Shown here: positions 26,811 through 35,281 of the stretch, in pieces
Numbering within the stretch: position 1 is the first letter of the stretch
Layout of the letters: every line of letters starts with the position of its first letter
Source: Anoxybacteroides tepidamans
GTDB lineage: Bacteria > Bacillota > Bacilli > Bacillales > Anoxybacillaceae
Length of the DNA: 64,000 nucleotides
NCBI RefSeq assembly: GCF_014201465.1
Contig: NZ_JACHEP010000004.1
Coordinates: forward strand, 89,352-153,351
Reading direction: 5' to 3'
Program-made: the position numbers and the translations under genes
The notes under the pieces: generated by a model
Database searches by the model: none
The model's input: only the letters and a program-made list of their open reading frames with translations
Told to the model about the DNA's origin: nothing

Positions 26811-28030
26811 GAATTATTTATTTATGTCAACACTTTCCGCCGGAAACGGGCGCACCGCAAATTCGTGTTTATGAGGTCAGTAAAGAACTGCTCAAACGCG
26901 GTCATCAAGTGGAAGTGTTAACAGCGTTCCCACATCACCCAAAAGGTGTGATTCCAGAAGAATATCGCGGCATGTTTTATATGTTTGAACAATGGGATGG
27001 CATTCCGGTTCATCGGACGTGGATTTATCCGTCTCCGAAAGGGAGCTTTTGGAAGAGGTTAGCTTCTTATTTTTCGTTTACGTTCAGTTCGTTTTATTCG
27101 CTTTGGAAATCGAAACCGACCGATGTGATTATTTGCAATTCGCCGCCGTTATTTTTAGGCATTACCGGATACATTGGCGCAAAGCTGAAAAGGGCCAAAT
27201 TTGTTTTTAACGTGGCGGATATTTGGCCGAAATCGGCAGTGGAGCTAGGCATTTTAAAAAACAAAATGTTCATTAAAATGGCAACATGGCTCGAACACTT
27301 TTTGTATCGAAAATCGTGGAAAATTGCGACAGCAACAGAAGGAATCCGCGAGTATATGGTCAAACATGGAAAGCCGACCGAAGAAGTGTTTTTATTGCCG
27401 AATGGTGTTAATACGGATGTGTTTCGACCGCTTCCAAAAAGCGAAGAGCTTGTTAAAGAAATCGGGTTAGAAGGCAAAACTGTCTTTACGTATGCAGGTA
27501 CGATGGGGTATGCGCAAGGATTGGATTCCGTTTTGCAAGCGGCGGCTTTGTTAAAAGATGAGTACCCGAATGTGCATTTTTTGTTTGTCGGAGATGGACA
27601 AGAACGAGAGAAACTGATCCAAATGAAAGAAGAGCTTCAACTCGATAACGTGACATTTTACGGTTCGGTACCAGTAGCGAAAATGCCGGAAATTTTCTCG
27701 ATTTCTGATTACAGCATCGTTTCGCTGCGCAACATTGATTTGTTTAAAGGAGCGCGCCCATCAAAAATTTTCCCAGCGATCGCGACAGGAACACCGGTGC
27801 TTTATTGCGGCGATGGAGAAAGTACCCATATTTTATTGACGCACAACTGCGGCCGAATTGCCCCGCCGGAAAATCCAGAAGGAATCGCTGCGGAAATTCG
27901 CAAGCTGCTGGCCATTTCGCCCGAAGAGTATAAAACGATGTCAGAAAACGGGCGCAAACTGGCGGTAGAAGAATATTCATGGGGCCGCATTGTCGACGAT
28001 CTGCTAAAGCATCTTTCAGAACAAAAATAG
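26807..28030 (+). CDS. Family 4 glycosyltransferase (WbuB-like)
   Basis: 407 residues. The N-terminus (YLCQHFPPETGAPQIR, HPKGVIPEEYRG) is of the WbuB/colanic-acid type. The C domain has TFTYAGTMGYAQGLDSVLQAA-like strands (about 222-245), FVGDGQEREKL, FYGSVPVAKMPEIF and GARPSKIFPAIATGTPVLYCG. WbuB-type enzymes transfer N-acetylated amino sugars. It is the last gene of the plus-strand polymer cluster and is followed by a terminator. Confidence 0.88.
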   Translation: MRIIYLCQHFPPETGAPQIRVYEVSKELLKRGHQVEVLTAFPHHPKGVIPEEYRGMFYMFEQWDGIPVHRTWIYPSPKGSFWKRLASYFSFTFSSFYSLWKSKPTDVIICNSPPLFLGITGYIGAKLKRAKFVFNVADIWPKSAVELGILKNKMFIKMATWLEHFLYRKSWKIATATEGIREYMVKHGKPTEEVFLLPNGVNTDVFRPLPKSEELVKEIGLEGKTVFTYAGTMGYAQGLDSVLQAAALLKDEYPNVHFLFVGDGQEREKLIQMKEELQLDNVTFYGSVPVAKMPEIFSISDYSIVSLRNIDLFKGARPSKIFPAIATGTPVLYCGDGESTHILLTHNCGRIAPPENPEGIAAEIRKLLAISPEEYKTMSENGRKLAVEEYSWGRIVDDLLKHLSEQK

Positions 28031-28056
28031 AGCCTAGATCGGTCATCCAGGCTCTA
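28028..28056 (+). terminator. Terminator of the polysaccharide operon
   Basis: TAGAGCCT (28028-28035) pairs with AGGCTCTA (28049-28056), followed by an AT-rich stretch. The stem starts with the stop codon. Confidence 0.8.
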
Positions 28057-28157
28057 TTTATATAGACCACCACCATGCCGACAAAAATTTCGGCACCATC
28101 GGAAGGATGAAAATACCCTTCTGTCGAATATTTTAAATTTATACATTTTGGAATTTA

Positions 28158-28185
28158 AGTATTTTCAGGATAGTATTTTCAGGAT
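28158..28185. repeat. Two tandem copies of a 14-bp unit
   Basis: AGTATTTTCAGGAT occurs twice in direct succession. The surrounding 28057-28206 is AT-rich and holds no gene that I can support. Confidence 0.85.
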
Positions 28186-28206
28186 GCAATTTGGAACTTT
28201 AACGTT

Positions 28207-28424
28207 TTCGTCTTTTATGGAGTAATCGGTATTTTTCGACTGTCGGGTGACCAAATAACACCGCTTCCAGACAAATGCATTTGTCTGTGAAGCGGTTGGT
28301 TGTTCGGTCCTCTATCACGCGAAGGCGTGACGAAGGCAAGTCTATGACTTGCCTTCGTCAGTCGAAAAAATAGGGAGTCTGCTTTTTCGTCAGCCATAAG
28401 TTAAACCTTCCAGTTGTATTTATA
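28207..28424 (-). repeat. Hairpin repeat family, copy A (about 218 bp)
   Basis: On the minus strand this matches copy B (52956-53174) almost base for base from TATAAATACAACTGG to ATAAAAGACGAAA. It contains a long imperfect stem around AGACAAATGCATTTGTCT (28269-28286), the short stem CACGC/GCGTG, and a perfect 14-bp stem GACGAAGGCAAGTC/GACTTGCCTTCGTC (28329-28359). A short frame MADEKADSLFF... starts inside it but is not shared in full by copy B, so I do not call a gene. It begins right after the stop of the SpoIID-like gene and may act as its terminator. Confidence 0.88.
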
Positions 28425-28429
28425 TATAT

Positions 28430-29758
28430 TTATTTCGAAACGGTAGCTCCTTTAAAGTAGTGTTGTAAAATTTGCACAGCTGTCCATCCCCGTTCGGCGA
28501 GTGACTTCGCCCCATATTGGCTCATTCCGATGCGGTGCCCCCATCCTTTCCCGTTGACTGTTACCGAAGTGACGGTTCCGATCGTTGGAGAAAGGGTTGT
28601 CACTCCAGATGCCGTTTGTACTTTAGCATTTTCATTATCTGCTATTGTTTGAATGCCATCAGTTGTTTGCACGCGTTGACCGCTCATTTTATAAAGAGAC
28701 GTCTTGCCTGCAGTCGTTTGTACGTATAATCCCCCGTCTTTATTGACGGTAATCGTAAACCAGTTAGAAAGCAATTTATTATAGTAGCGGGAGTCATTGA
28801 TTGGAAAAAGTCCTCGAATCGTGCTTTCGTTTCCGCTGATCGTTTTTTCTCCCGCAGAAGTGATAACGGTGACGGCCCCGACTTCTCCGTTTGCTCCCTT
28901 TTTCGTAATCGTCATATCGTATAAAACGGTCGATGGGTCCGTAAAGCCAAACGACTGTAAAATCGTGCTTGGCGTAAATGTAAACGACCAGTTACTATAT
29001 GGCGATGATTCGTACGGATCACTGACGCTTGAAAGGTAAGGGAACAAGCTTTGATTTGAGTTCCACACATCGCCTACGTTTGCGGTTTTGCCGCCGCTTG
29101 TCGAATGGAAAAACGCTTGAACGACTTGGCCGTTATATTTGACATATAATCCTTCTGTTTCTTTAATCGCTGCATTTGTGCGAGGATCTTCGCTGCTATA
29201 TCCTTTGTATACTTGGCTGCTTGCGTTTGTTGTAAGCGTGCTTTTCGTTTTTTCTGCATAACTTCTTGCTGCAATCGCTTGGGCTTTCAGTGCCTCTTTT
29301 GGCCAAGACGGCGGCATTTCATTCGGCACGACTCCTTTTAAATAATCTTCCATATCAAGAATATTAATCACTTGAAGACTATTGTTTTTGACCATGATAT
29401 CCGCACTGCCGCGATAAAGAGTATTGTTCACTTTTAATAAAGATGGCGAATAGACCCCTTTTATCTCTTGGATCGTAAAACCGAGAGTCGATGAATCGAA
29501 TATCGTCCCGTCCGAAACGGTGATGCCTGTAGGCGTATATTGAACGGTTAATGCTGCATTGTTGTTTAACGGCGTGATGGTGCCTTTTTGTTTGTTGAAT
29601 AGTTGATAGTTTCCATTAATCAAAATAGAAACAGAGTTCCCTTGATAAAGAAGCACGTTGACAGGATTCGAATATGTGACGACTTCCATCGCTTTAGGCG
29701 AGAGGGGAAGATAGAAAAAAAACAAACTTGCAAGAATAAAAGAAAAAATGTGTTTCAT
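28430..29758 (-). CDS. SpoIID/LytB-domain secreted protein
   Basis: 442 residues with a signal peptide (about 1-23). The SpoIID/LytB domain covers about 100-330 with DMEDYLKGVVPNEMPPSWP, ALKAQAIAARSYA and HSTSGG. The C-terminal part has VNGKGWGHRIGMSQYGAKSLAE, typical of the family. SpoIID is a lytic transglycosylase acting on peptide-free glycan; LytB enhances the amidase LytC in B. subtilis. The gene is third in a minus-strand run after a multi-SH3 amidase and an SH3 protein, so LytB-like partnership with that amidase is the better guess. It starts 3 bases after the stop of the SH3 gene. Confidence 0.9.
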   Translation of the reverse strand: MKHIFSFILASLFFFYLPLSPKAMEVVTYSNPVNVLLYQGNSVSILINGNYQLFNKQKGTITPLNNNAALTVQYTPTGITVSDGTIFDSSTLGFTIQEIKGVYSPSLLKVNNTLYRGSADIMVKNNSLQVINILDMEDYLKGVVPNEMPPSWPKEALKAQAIAARSYAEKTKSTLTTNASSQVYKGYSSEDPRTNAAIKETEGLYVKYNGQVVQAFFHSTSGGKTANVGDVWNSNQSLFPYLSSVSDPYESSPYSNWSFTFTPSTILQSFGFTDPSTVLYDMTITKKGANGEVGAVTVITSAGEKTISGNESTIRGLFPINDSRYYNKLLSNWFTITVNKDGGLYVQTTAGKTSLYKMSGQRVQTTDGIQTIADNENAKVQTASGVTTLSPTIGTVTSVTVNGKGWGHRIGMSQYGAKSLAERGWTAVQILQHYFKGATVSK

Positions 29759-29761
29759 TGA

Positions 29762-30427
29762 TTATTTCACCTCGCCTAAATATCCAGCCATCCAGCCTCG
29801 TTTCCCGCTGTTCGTTTGAACGTTATACCATATTTCGCCTTGACTGTTAGTAAAGGACTGAATAAAGAGAAGGATTGTCCCACGTTCGACTGTTTCAATA
29901 ATTGGGTAAGAAGTGCTTGCTCCTTTTCGAATATTAGCTTTGGCGGTGGTGACGACCGTTTTTTGGCTGCTGCTTGCGGTACTGCGCGTCGTCGAAACAT
30001 CGTTATGAGAAACCCATCCTTTGACGGTCGCAGATACTTGGACGTAATACCATACTCCTTGAGAGGAGGAGAGGGCACTTACGACTTTTAGCGAGTCTCC
30101 CGCATTTTTGTAGGCGATAATTTTGTACGATGTACTTGCACCGCTGCGGATCGCTGTTTTATTTTTTGTCGCATAAACGGTTGATGGCAATGCAGCTTGG
30201 CTTGCTAATTGTTGTTTTAAGCTGTCGATTTCTTTTTGCTGGGCATCAATTTTCGCTTGTAAAGTCGAAATTTGCGATTTGATCGGATTCAGTTGCGCCG
30301 TCACCCAATCTACGCTAGCAAGAATGACTTCTTCAGATGCTTTCATGATCGATGGGGTGAAAAAAAACGATCCTGTAACGATACCGATGGTTAACCCGAG
30401 CGAAATAGCCCACTTTTTTGTATTCAT
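29762..30427 (-). CDS. Membrane-anchored protein with coiled coil and two SH3b domains
   Basis: 221 residues. One N-terminal hydrophobic segment (about 7-28) may be an uncleaved anchor or signal. A coiled coil lies at about 48-75 (SQISTLQAKIDAQQKEIDS). Two bacterial SH3 domains follow (about 84-145 and 155-220), each with the RKGAS/RSGAS-TSY motif and a GW ending. SH3b domains bind peptidoglycan peptides. There is no catalytic domain, so a targeting or scaffold role is inferred. It lies between the amidase and the SpoIID/LytB gene. Confidence 0.85.
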   Translation of the reverse strand: MNTKKWAISLGLTIGIVTGSFFFTPSIMKASEEVILASVDWVTAQLNPIKSQISTLQAKIDAQQKEIDSLKQQLASQAALPSTVYATKNKTAIRSGASTSYKIIAYKNAGDSLKVVSALSSSQGVWYYVQVSATVKGWVSHNDVSTTRSTASSSQKTVVTTAKANIRKGASTSYPIIETVERGTILLFIQSFTNSQGEIWYNVQTNSGKRGWMAGYLGEVK

Positions 30428-30459
30428 AGTAAACCCTCCATCATGTTGTTAGTGAAAGT

Positions 30460-30597
30460 GTTGGGGCTGTCCGAAAAGTAGTAATTAACCCCGAAATCTA
30501 AAAAAAGCAACCCAAAAGAATGTTGATTTTACAGCATTCCTTGTGGTTTAATTTTGGCGGATTTTCAACTTAAATGGACTTTTTAGACAGCCCCAAC
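30460..30597. mobile_element. 138-bp MITE-like element with terminal inverted repeats
   Basis: GTTGGGGCTGTC (30460-30471) and GACAGCCCCAAC (30586-30597) are perfect 12-bp inverted ends; the match continues imperfectly inwards (CGAAAAG against CTTTTTA). No coding frame lies inside. No clear target duplication is visible. It sits exactly between the amidase stop and the SH3 gene start. The GGGGCTGTC ends resemble those of several transposase families in thermophilic bacilli, from memory. Confidence 0.7.
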
Positions 30598-30603
30598 GCT
30601 TTA

Positions 30604-33114
30604 TTAAAAGTTTTTAAAATATTCTTCAAGTCCTTGACGAATTCCAGCCGCTGCTTTTTGGCGGAACGCTGTTGTTTTCAACAATGCTTCTTCTTTCGGA
30701 TTCGAAATAAATGCTAGTTCTACGAGAATGCTAGGCAATTCGTTTTTCCGATTCACGTAAAATTCTTGTTCTTTATAGCCGCGATTCGGAATTCCTAATT
30801 GTGCAACAAGATGTTTTTGCACATATTGGGCTAATATTTTGCTTTTTGGGCCATTAAAATTCGTTGATACATTATAGTACGTTGTTGTTCCAGATGATGT
30901 CCGAGAATAAGAGTCGGCATGGATGCTAATAAAGGCATCATAATCTGAGTTGTTGGCGATCGTTGTCCGTTCAGACAGTTCCAAAAATACATCGGTGTTG
31001 CGCGTTAATGTAACGATCGCACCGGCTTTTTCGAGTTCGTCTTTTAAAAGCAATGCGGTGCCTAAATTAACATCTTTCTCTTTTAAACGAGTTGGACCAA
31101 TGGCGCCCGTATCATGTCCGCCATGGCCGGCATCAATGATAATCTTTTTTCCTTTTAACCCCGTTTCAACGATTTTAATAGAAACGCGATCGCTGTAATT
31201 ACGGATTGTGAACGTATATCCAGGCGAAAATGTAACGATGACGGAAGAATTGGCTTGTTCTATGGATTGTATACCGTCAATCGTGAACGTTGGGATGTCT
31301 GCGTAAGAAAACGCTCCCGTAATCTTTAAGCGGTTGTCTGATAAGACGATGTACGATACTTTAAAATTGTTCGTTTTCTCCCATTCTAAATAACGATCAC
31401 TCCCATTGTTTTGTATCGTCGGTGTAATCAAGCTATTGACAGCAATGGGGGAAGTTTCTTCTTCAAGTACCCATCCGCGTATTCCTGAAGGCGTTTCTAC
31501 ATACATCCATCCGTTATAGCTGTACAAATATAAAAGTCGGTCGTTCACGCTGAGAGTTTGTAACGTTTCATACGTTTCCGATGCGCCGCGTCTAAGCGCA
31601 ACAGAAGACGTTGTTGCATATACGTATTTTGTCGTTGTGTTATTTAGCTCGAATTCTGGAATCCATCCGATGGCTCCGGATGGAGAAGTAACTTTGAACC
31701 AGTTAAACAAAGAGTCATTGGCAGTTTCCATTACAGTGACTTGACTGTTTTTTTGAATTTTTTCAACGACCGTAGCGTTTAGGGACGGTGCAGTATAAAG
31801 AACGGCCTGACTTGTGATGACAGTCTTTTTCGATGATGTTGTGTTGTCAGATGGTGCCGTTGTATTCGTGCTAACTTGGACGACCGTTTCATGCACCCAG
31901 CCTGTTTGATTGTTTGCCAGCACAACTTTATACCATTTTGCGCCTTTTGCATCGGTCGAAACAGCGATGCCTTTTAACGTTGTTCCTTTTTTCAGCTGAG
32001 TCAATACTTTCGAGCTCGTGGACGGGCTTTGCCGAACATTTGCGACCGACACATTGATCAACAGTTGATATGTTGCTGTTTGTCCTTGGTTTGTTCGTGA
32101 ATTTGGCGATGAAATCGTTGTTGCTTGTCCATTGGAAGCAGTCGTTTTGACAACTGTTTCATGCACCCAGCCTGTTTGGTTGTTTGCCAGCACAACTTTA
32201 TACCATTTCGCACCTTTTGTGTCGGTCGAAACAGCAATACCTTTTAACGATGTTCCTTTTTTTAGCTGTGTGAGCACTTTGGCGTTTGTGGACGGGTTTT
32301 GCCGAACGTTAGCGACCGAAACATTGATTGACAGCTCATATGTCGTTGTTTGTAGCTTTCCTGCGAGCGCACTCGGTGCGGTAATCGCCACCGCATTTTT
32401 TAGCGCTTCTTCAGGCACCCATCCTTTTACCTTTCCTATATCGATGCGATACCATATGTGTTTTTCTTTTGTGACAAACAGATCGATCGCCGTCACGGTC
32501 TGTCCTTTCCTGATTGAAGTGACTGTTTTATATGCATCGCTAGCCCCACGTTTGACGGGAGCTGTTTGAGCAGCGGAAAAATAGGCTGGCAACTTCGTTG
32601 GAAGATGGTCAGCCACGTACAATTGCTCTGCGTGCACCCATCCTTTTTTTCGAGCTATTTCGATACGATAATATGTTTCTTGAAGAGAGTTCGTGTATTG
32701 ATCCACAATTTGAACGAGTTCACCGTTTCGTAATGTTTGAATTGATTCATACGATGAAGAGGCTCCTTTACGCATCGCTACATGATTTTCGATCACGACA
32801 GCTTGTTTTCCGATGTTCGATTCTTTTTTGACCGCCAAATGTCCCGCTAGCGCCCAGCCAGTAATGTGGTTAAATTGAACTCGATACCATTTTTCTCCGG
32901 AGGAATTTGTAAATTCATCGATCACCGTTACTTGCTGCCCTAGCGGAATCGAAGCAACGATTGGATAGGACGTTGTTGCTCCTTTTCGTAACGTTACCGT
33001 TTCATCCGCTACCATTTGTAAAGGATATGAGTTTGTCGACGCAGTTTCAGCAGACACGAACGTTGGCCATATAAAACTAGTTGCAATAATCGTAGAAGTG
33101 ATCCATTTTTTCAC
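30604..33114 (-). CDS. N-acetylmuramoyl-L-alanine amidase with seven SH3b domains
   Basis: 836 residues from GTG 33114, chosen because GGAGGGA lies just upstream; the longer in-frame GTG at 33129 would include that site in the gene. After the signal peptide (ends near VSA-ET) come seven SH3b domains (about 28-575). The fourth and fifth are nearly identical (VSVANVRQ...TGWVHETVV). Then comes an AMIN-like beta region (about 590-670) and a C-terminal Amidase_3 domain with zinc residues His in DAGHGGHD, Glu in LKEKDVNLG and His in SIHAD, and the late Glu in VELAFISN. It cuts between MurNAc and L-Ala, like LytC/CwlC. Confidence 0.93.
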   Translation of the reverse strand: MKKWITSTIIATSFIWPTFVSAETASTNSYPLQMVADETVTLRKGATTSYPIVASIPLGQQVTVIDEFTNSSGEKWYRVQFNHITGWALAGHLAVKKESNIGKQAVVIENHVAMRKGASSSYESIQTLRNGELVQIVDQYTNSLQETYYRIEIARKKGWVHAEQLYVADHLPTKLPAYFSAAQTAPVKRGASDAYKTVTSIRKGQTVTAIDLFVTKEKHIWYRIDIGKVKGWVPEEALKNAVAITAPSALAGKLQTTTYELSINVSVANVRQNPSTNAKVLTQLKKGTSLKGIAVSTDTKGAKWYKVVLANNQTGWVHETVVKTTASNGQATTISSPNSRTNQGQTATYQLLINVSVANVRQSPSTSSKVLTQLKKGTTLKGIAVSTDAKGAKWYKVVLANNQTGWVHETVVQVSTNTTAPSDNTTSSKKTVITSQAVLYTAPSLNATVVEKIQKNSQVTVMETANDSLFNWFKVTSPSGAIGWIPEFELNNTTTKYVYATTSSVALRRGASETYETLQTLSVNDRLLYLYSYNGWMYVETPSGIRGWVLEEETSPIAVNSLITPTIQNNGSDRYLEWEKTNNFKVSYIVLSDNRLKITGAFSYADIPTFTIDGIQSIEQANSSVIVTFSPGYTFTIRNYSDRVSIKIVETGLKGKKIIIDAGHGGHDTGAIGPTRLKEKDVNLGTALLLKDELEKAGAIVTLTRNTDVFLELSERTTIANNSDYDAFISIHADSYSRTSSGTTTYYNVSTNFNGPKSKILAQYVQKHLVAQLGIPNRGYKEQEFYVNRKNELPSILVELAFISNPKEEALLKTTAFRQKAAAGIRQGLEEYFKNF
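31875..32370 (-). repeat. Direct duplication of an SH3b-coding unit inside the amidase gene
   Basis: The unit around 31875-32105 and that around 32144-32370 are nearly identical over most of their length (for example CATGCACCCAGCCTGTTTG in both). They encode SH3b domains 5 and 4. The high DNA identity compared with the other five domains points to a recent duplication. Confidence 0.8.
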
Positions 33115-33192
33115 GCTATCCCTCCGCACTTTATCATTCTTCTATACTTATAGTAACCGATTTTTGTTGCAATTTCCAATCGGAATAAAGTG

Positions 33193-33225
33193 CTAAAAGG
33201 GTCCTATGACTGAGGACCCTTTTAG
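33193..33225 (-). terminator. Terminator of the LCP gene
   Basis: CTAAAAGGGTCC (33193-33204) and GGACCCTTTTAG (33214-33225) are perfectly complementary. It stands just after the minus-strand LCP stop at 33237. Confidence 0.88.
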
Positions 33226-33236
33226 GCAGAAACTAT

Positions 33237-34271
33237 TTAGTTGGAAGATTTGGAATCTACTTCAATACTGTTTTGTGTATACGAAGTATTTGAGTTTTTT
33301 TGTAATGCTTGCTTTAATGTTTCGTTAATTTCTGCGACAGATTGATCGTCTGGAATGTAGTAATAAACATGGTTAATAAAATCGTCGCGTCCTTTTAGAT
33401 GAAGATTTTCGACATTCGTATCTTTCATCTTTTTATAAAGATAAATAAACGAAAGCAAGTCCGAAGGCGGAATATTCGTCCGGACATTGTCGCCTAAATT
33501 AGCGATGACATCATCAAGTTTTGGAAGAGACGTAATCGATGTGCTTTTCTCGATAATCGCTTTAATGACTTGTTTTTGCCGCTCGTTTCTTCCTAAATCC
33601 CCTTTTGGATCAGATTTTCTCATCCTTACGTATGCCAACGCTTGGTTGCCGTTCAGTTTCATTTTACCTTGATGGAATGTATACCATTTTAAAGAACCAG
33701 TGAGTTGAGCTTTAAATGTAAATGGTACATCGACCGTTACTCCGCCAAGCGAATCAACAATTTCTTCAAACCCTTCAAAGTTGGTTGTAATATAATAGTC
33801 GATCGGCACATCAATCAATTCGTTTACTGCAGCAATAGTTGCTTCGATGCCACCATAACTATATGAGTGAGTGATTTTGTCTTTGCGACCTTCTGCAGCG
33901 ATATAGACGCGTGTATCGCGTGGAATGCTTAACATGTATACTTTGTTTGTGACCGGATTTACGGTTAAAAGCATAATGACGTCAGATCGGCCTCTTTCAT
34001 CATGGTATTGATTTTCCACGCCAACAAGTAAAATCGTCATCGGGTCTTTTTTAATTTCAATATTTTCATGCGGCTTTTTTTTTAATTTAGAAAGATCCAA
34101 CGCGGCATATATTTTTTCGCTCGCTTTTTTCGTTTCCGAGTATATTTGATACGCAAAAACGCTCCCAGTTCCAATCAATAAAAAAAGAGCCATAAAGATA
34201 AAGAAACGAAACTTCTTGCCTTTTTTCTTTTTCTTCTTTAAGGATTTTCTGCTTGTTCTTGCGTCAATCAT
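33237..34271 (-). CDS. tagV: LytR-CpsA-Psr (LCP) wall-polymer ligase, TagV/YvhJ position
   Basis: 344 residues. A short Lys-rich cytosolic head (RKSLKKKKKKGKKFR) precedes one membrane segment (about 24-45) and the external LCP domain (about 75-300). Signatures: TILLVGVE, RSDVIMLLTVNP, MLSIPRDTRVYI, KITHSYSYGG and LAYVRMRKSDPKGDLGRNERQKQV. LCP enzymes attach undecaprenyl-linked polymers to peptidoglycan. Its place before yvyE-degS-degU matches B. subtilis yvhJ (tagV). It is the natural candidate to fix the polymer made by the 13.5-28 kb cluster. It is a separate unit from the amidase operon, with a terminator between. Confidence 0.9.
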   Translation of the reverse strand: MIDARTSRKSLKKKKKKGKKFRFFIFMALFLLIGTGSVFAYQIYSETKKASEKIYAALDLSKLKKKPHENIEIKKDPMTILLVGVENQYHDERGRSDVIMLLTVNPVTNKVYMLSIPRDTRVYIAAEGRKDKITHSYSYGGIEATIAAVNELIDVPIDYYITTNFEGFEEIVDSLGGVTVDVPFTFKAQLTGSLKWYTFHQGKMKLNGNQALAYVRMRKSDPKGDLGRNERQKQVIKAIIEKSTSITSLPKLDDVIANLGDNVRTNIPPSDLLSFIYLYKKMKDTNVENLHLKGRDDFINHVYYYIPDDQSVAEINETLKQALQKNSNTSYTQNSIEVDSKSSN

Positions 34272-34361
34272 AGAAACCCTCTTTTCGATTGAAAATGAAT
34301 AATTTCATGTACCATCATACTATTTTATAAAAAAGGGAAGGTCGAGTAAATATATTTTTCG

Positions 34362-35000
34362 CTAAATTTCTACTTCTTTATTCAAATATTCTGTTTCTTC
34401 TTCTGCGATTTCGGCTCTTCCGTTTGTTAAGTCGGTCATCCAGTCGACAAACACTTGTTTGCCTGTTTCTTCAACAAATACTTCGATTTCGACATAGTCT
34501 AAGTAATGGATTTCCTTGATCGCGTAAATCGAGGACCGCAGTTCGTTTTCGACTTTGCCGAGCCACGTGTAGTCGATCGTGACACGCATCACGCGCATGA
34601 GGCGGCGTTCGACAATTCCTGCCGCTTTTAACCCTTCGGATACCGCTTTGCCATAAGCGCGGACAAGGCCGCCTGCGCCGAGCTTAATGCCGCCGAAGTA
34701 GCGAGTGACGACCACAACTGTATCTTTTAGCTCTTTTTTCTTTAACACTTCAAGCATCGGAACGCCTGCGGTGCCGCTCGGCTCGCCGTCATCGTTTGCT
34801 TTTTGGATCTGGTCATGTTCGCCGATAATATACGCGGAGCAGTTATGCGTCGCATCCCAATGCTTTTTTTTGATCGTTTGAATAAACTGCGCTGCTTCTT
34901 CTTCCGTTGTTGCCCGATTGACATAGCAAATAAACCGCGATTTTTCGATCACTATTTCCTTTTCCCCGTATCCTTTCACGGTATAGTATGTTTGCAGCAA
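34362..35000 (-). CDS. yvyE: YigZ/IMPACT-family protein YvyE
   Basis: 212 residues, the normal family length. The N-terminal Impact domain (about 1-125) has EKSRFICYV, HNCSAYIIG, NDDGEPSGTAGVPML and TRYFGGIKLGAGGLVRAYG. A smaller C-terminal DUF1949 ferredoxin-like domain follows. The cellular role is uncertain; the family resembles the eukaryotic IMPACT translation regulator. Synteny with B. subtilis (yvhJ-yvyE-degS) supports the name. It is divergent from degS. Confidence 0.93.
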   Translation of the reverse strand: MLQTYYTVKGYGEKEIVIEKSRFICYVNRATTEEEAAQFIQTIKKKHWDATHNCSAYIIGEHDQIQKANDDGEPSGTAGVPMLEVLKKKELKDTVVVVTRYFGGIKLGAGGLVRAYGKAVSEGLKAAGIVERRLMRVMRVTIDYTWLGKVENELRSSIYAIKEIHYLDYVEIEVFVEETGKQVFVDWMTDLTNGRAEIAEEETEYLNKEVEI

Positions 35001-35091
35001 AACAAAAACACCTCTCTATAATATGGAAATGCCCAAAATCGTACGACGTCACGACCTTTGTTTGTTCTAAAATAGAAAACGATCAAATTTA

Positions 35092-35122
35092 TTGATACGA
35101 GCTCTGGAAAACATGCTATACT
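35092..35122 (+). promoter_or_regulatory. Candidate promoter for degS-degU
   Basis: TGCTATACT (35114-35122) is an extended -10 box. TTGATA at 35092-35097 is a possible -35 box with a long 19-base spacer. It lies 160 bases before degS, leaving a long leader in which I see no clear regulatory motif. Confidence 0.4.
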
Positions 35123-35281
35123 AAAAGTATAAACGCATCGACCGTTTCAAGGTCGGCGGCGAAAAACAATCGAAGCTTTTTCTATTATAAATCGACAACT
35201 TTTTTCCTTCAAATAAAACTTTTCACCAGAAAAATTTATCGATTTTTTATTTATTTGGCTACGCTAGTACGGGGGATCGGT

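Noticed and set aside
28158..28185. CRISPR-like short repeats (also at 60783-60818)
   Set aside because: Only two units each and no spacers; simple tandem duplications.
28215..28397. 60-codon frame inside repeat copy A
   Set aside because: Copy B stops the same frame after 18 codons, and copy C has no equivalent; the conserved feature is the hairpins, not the protein.
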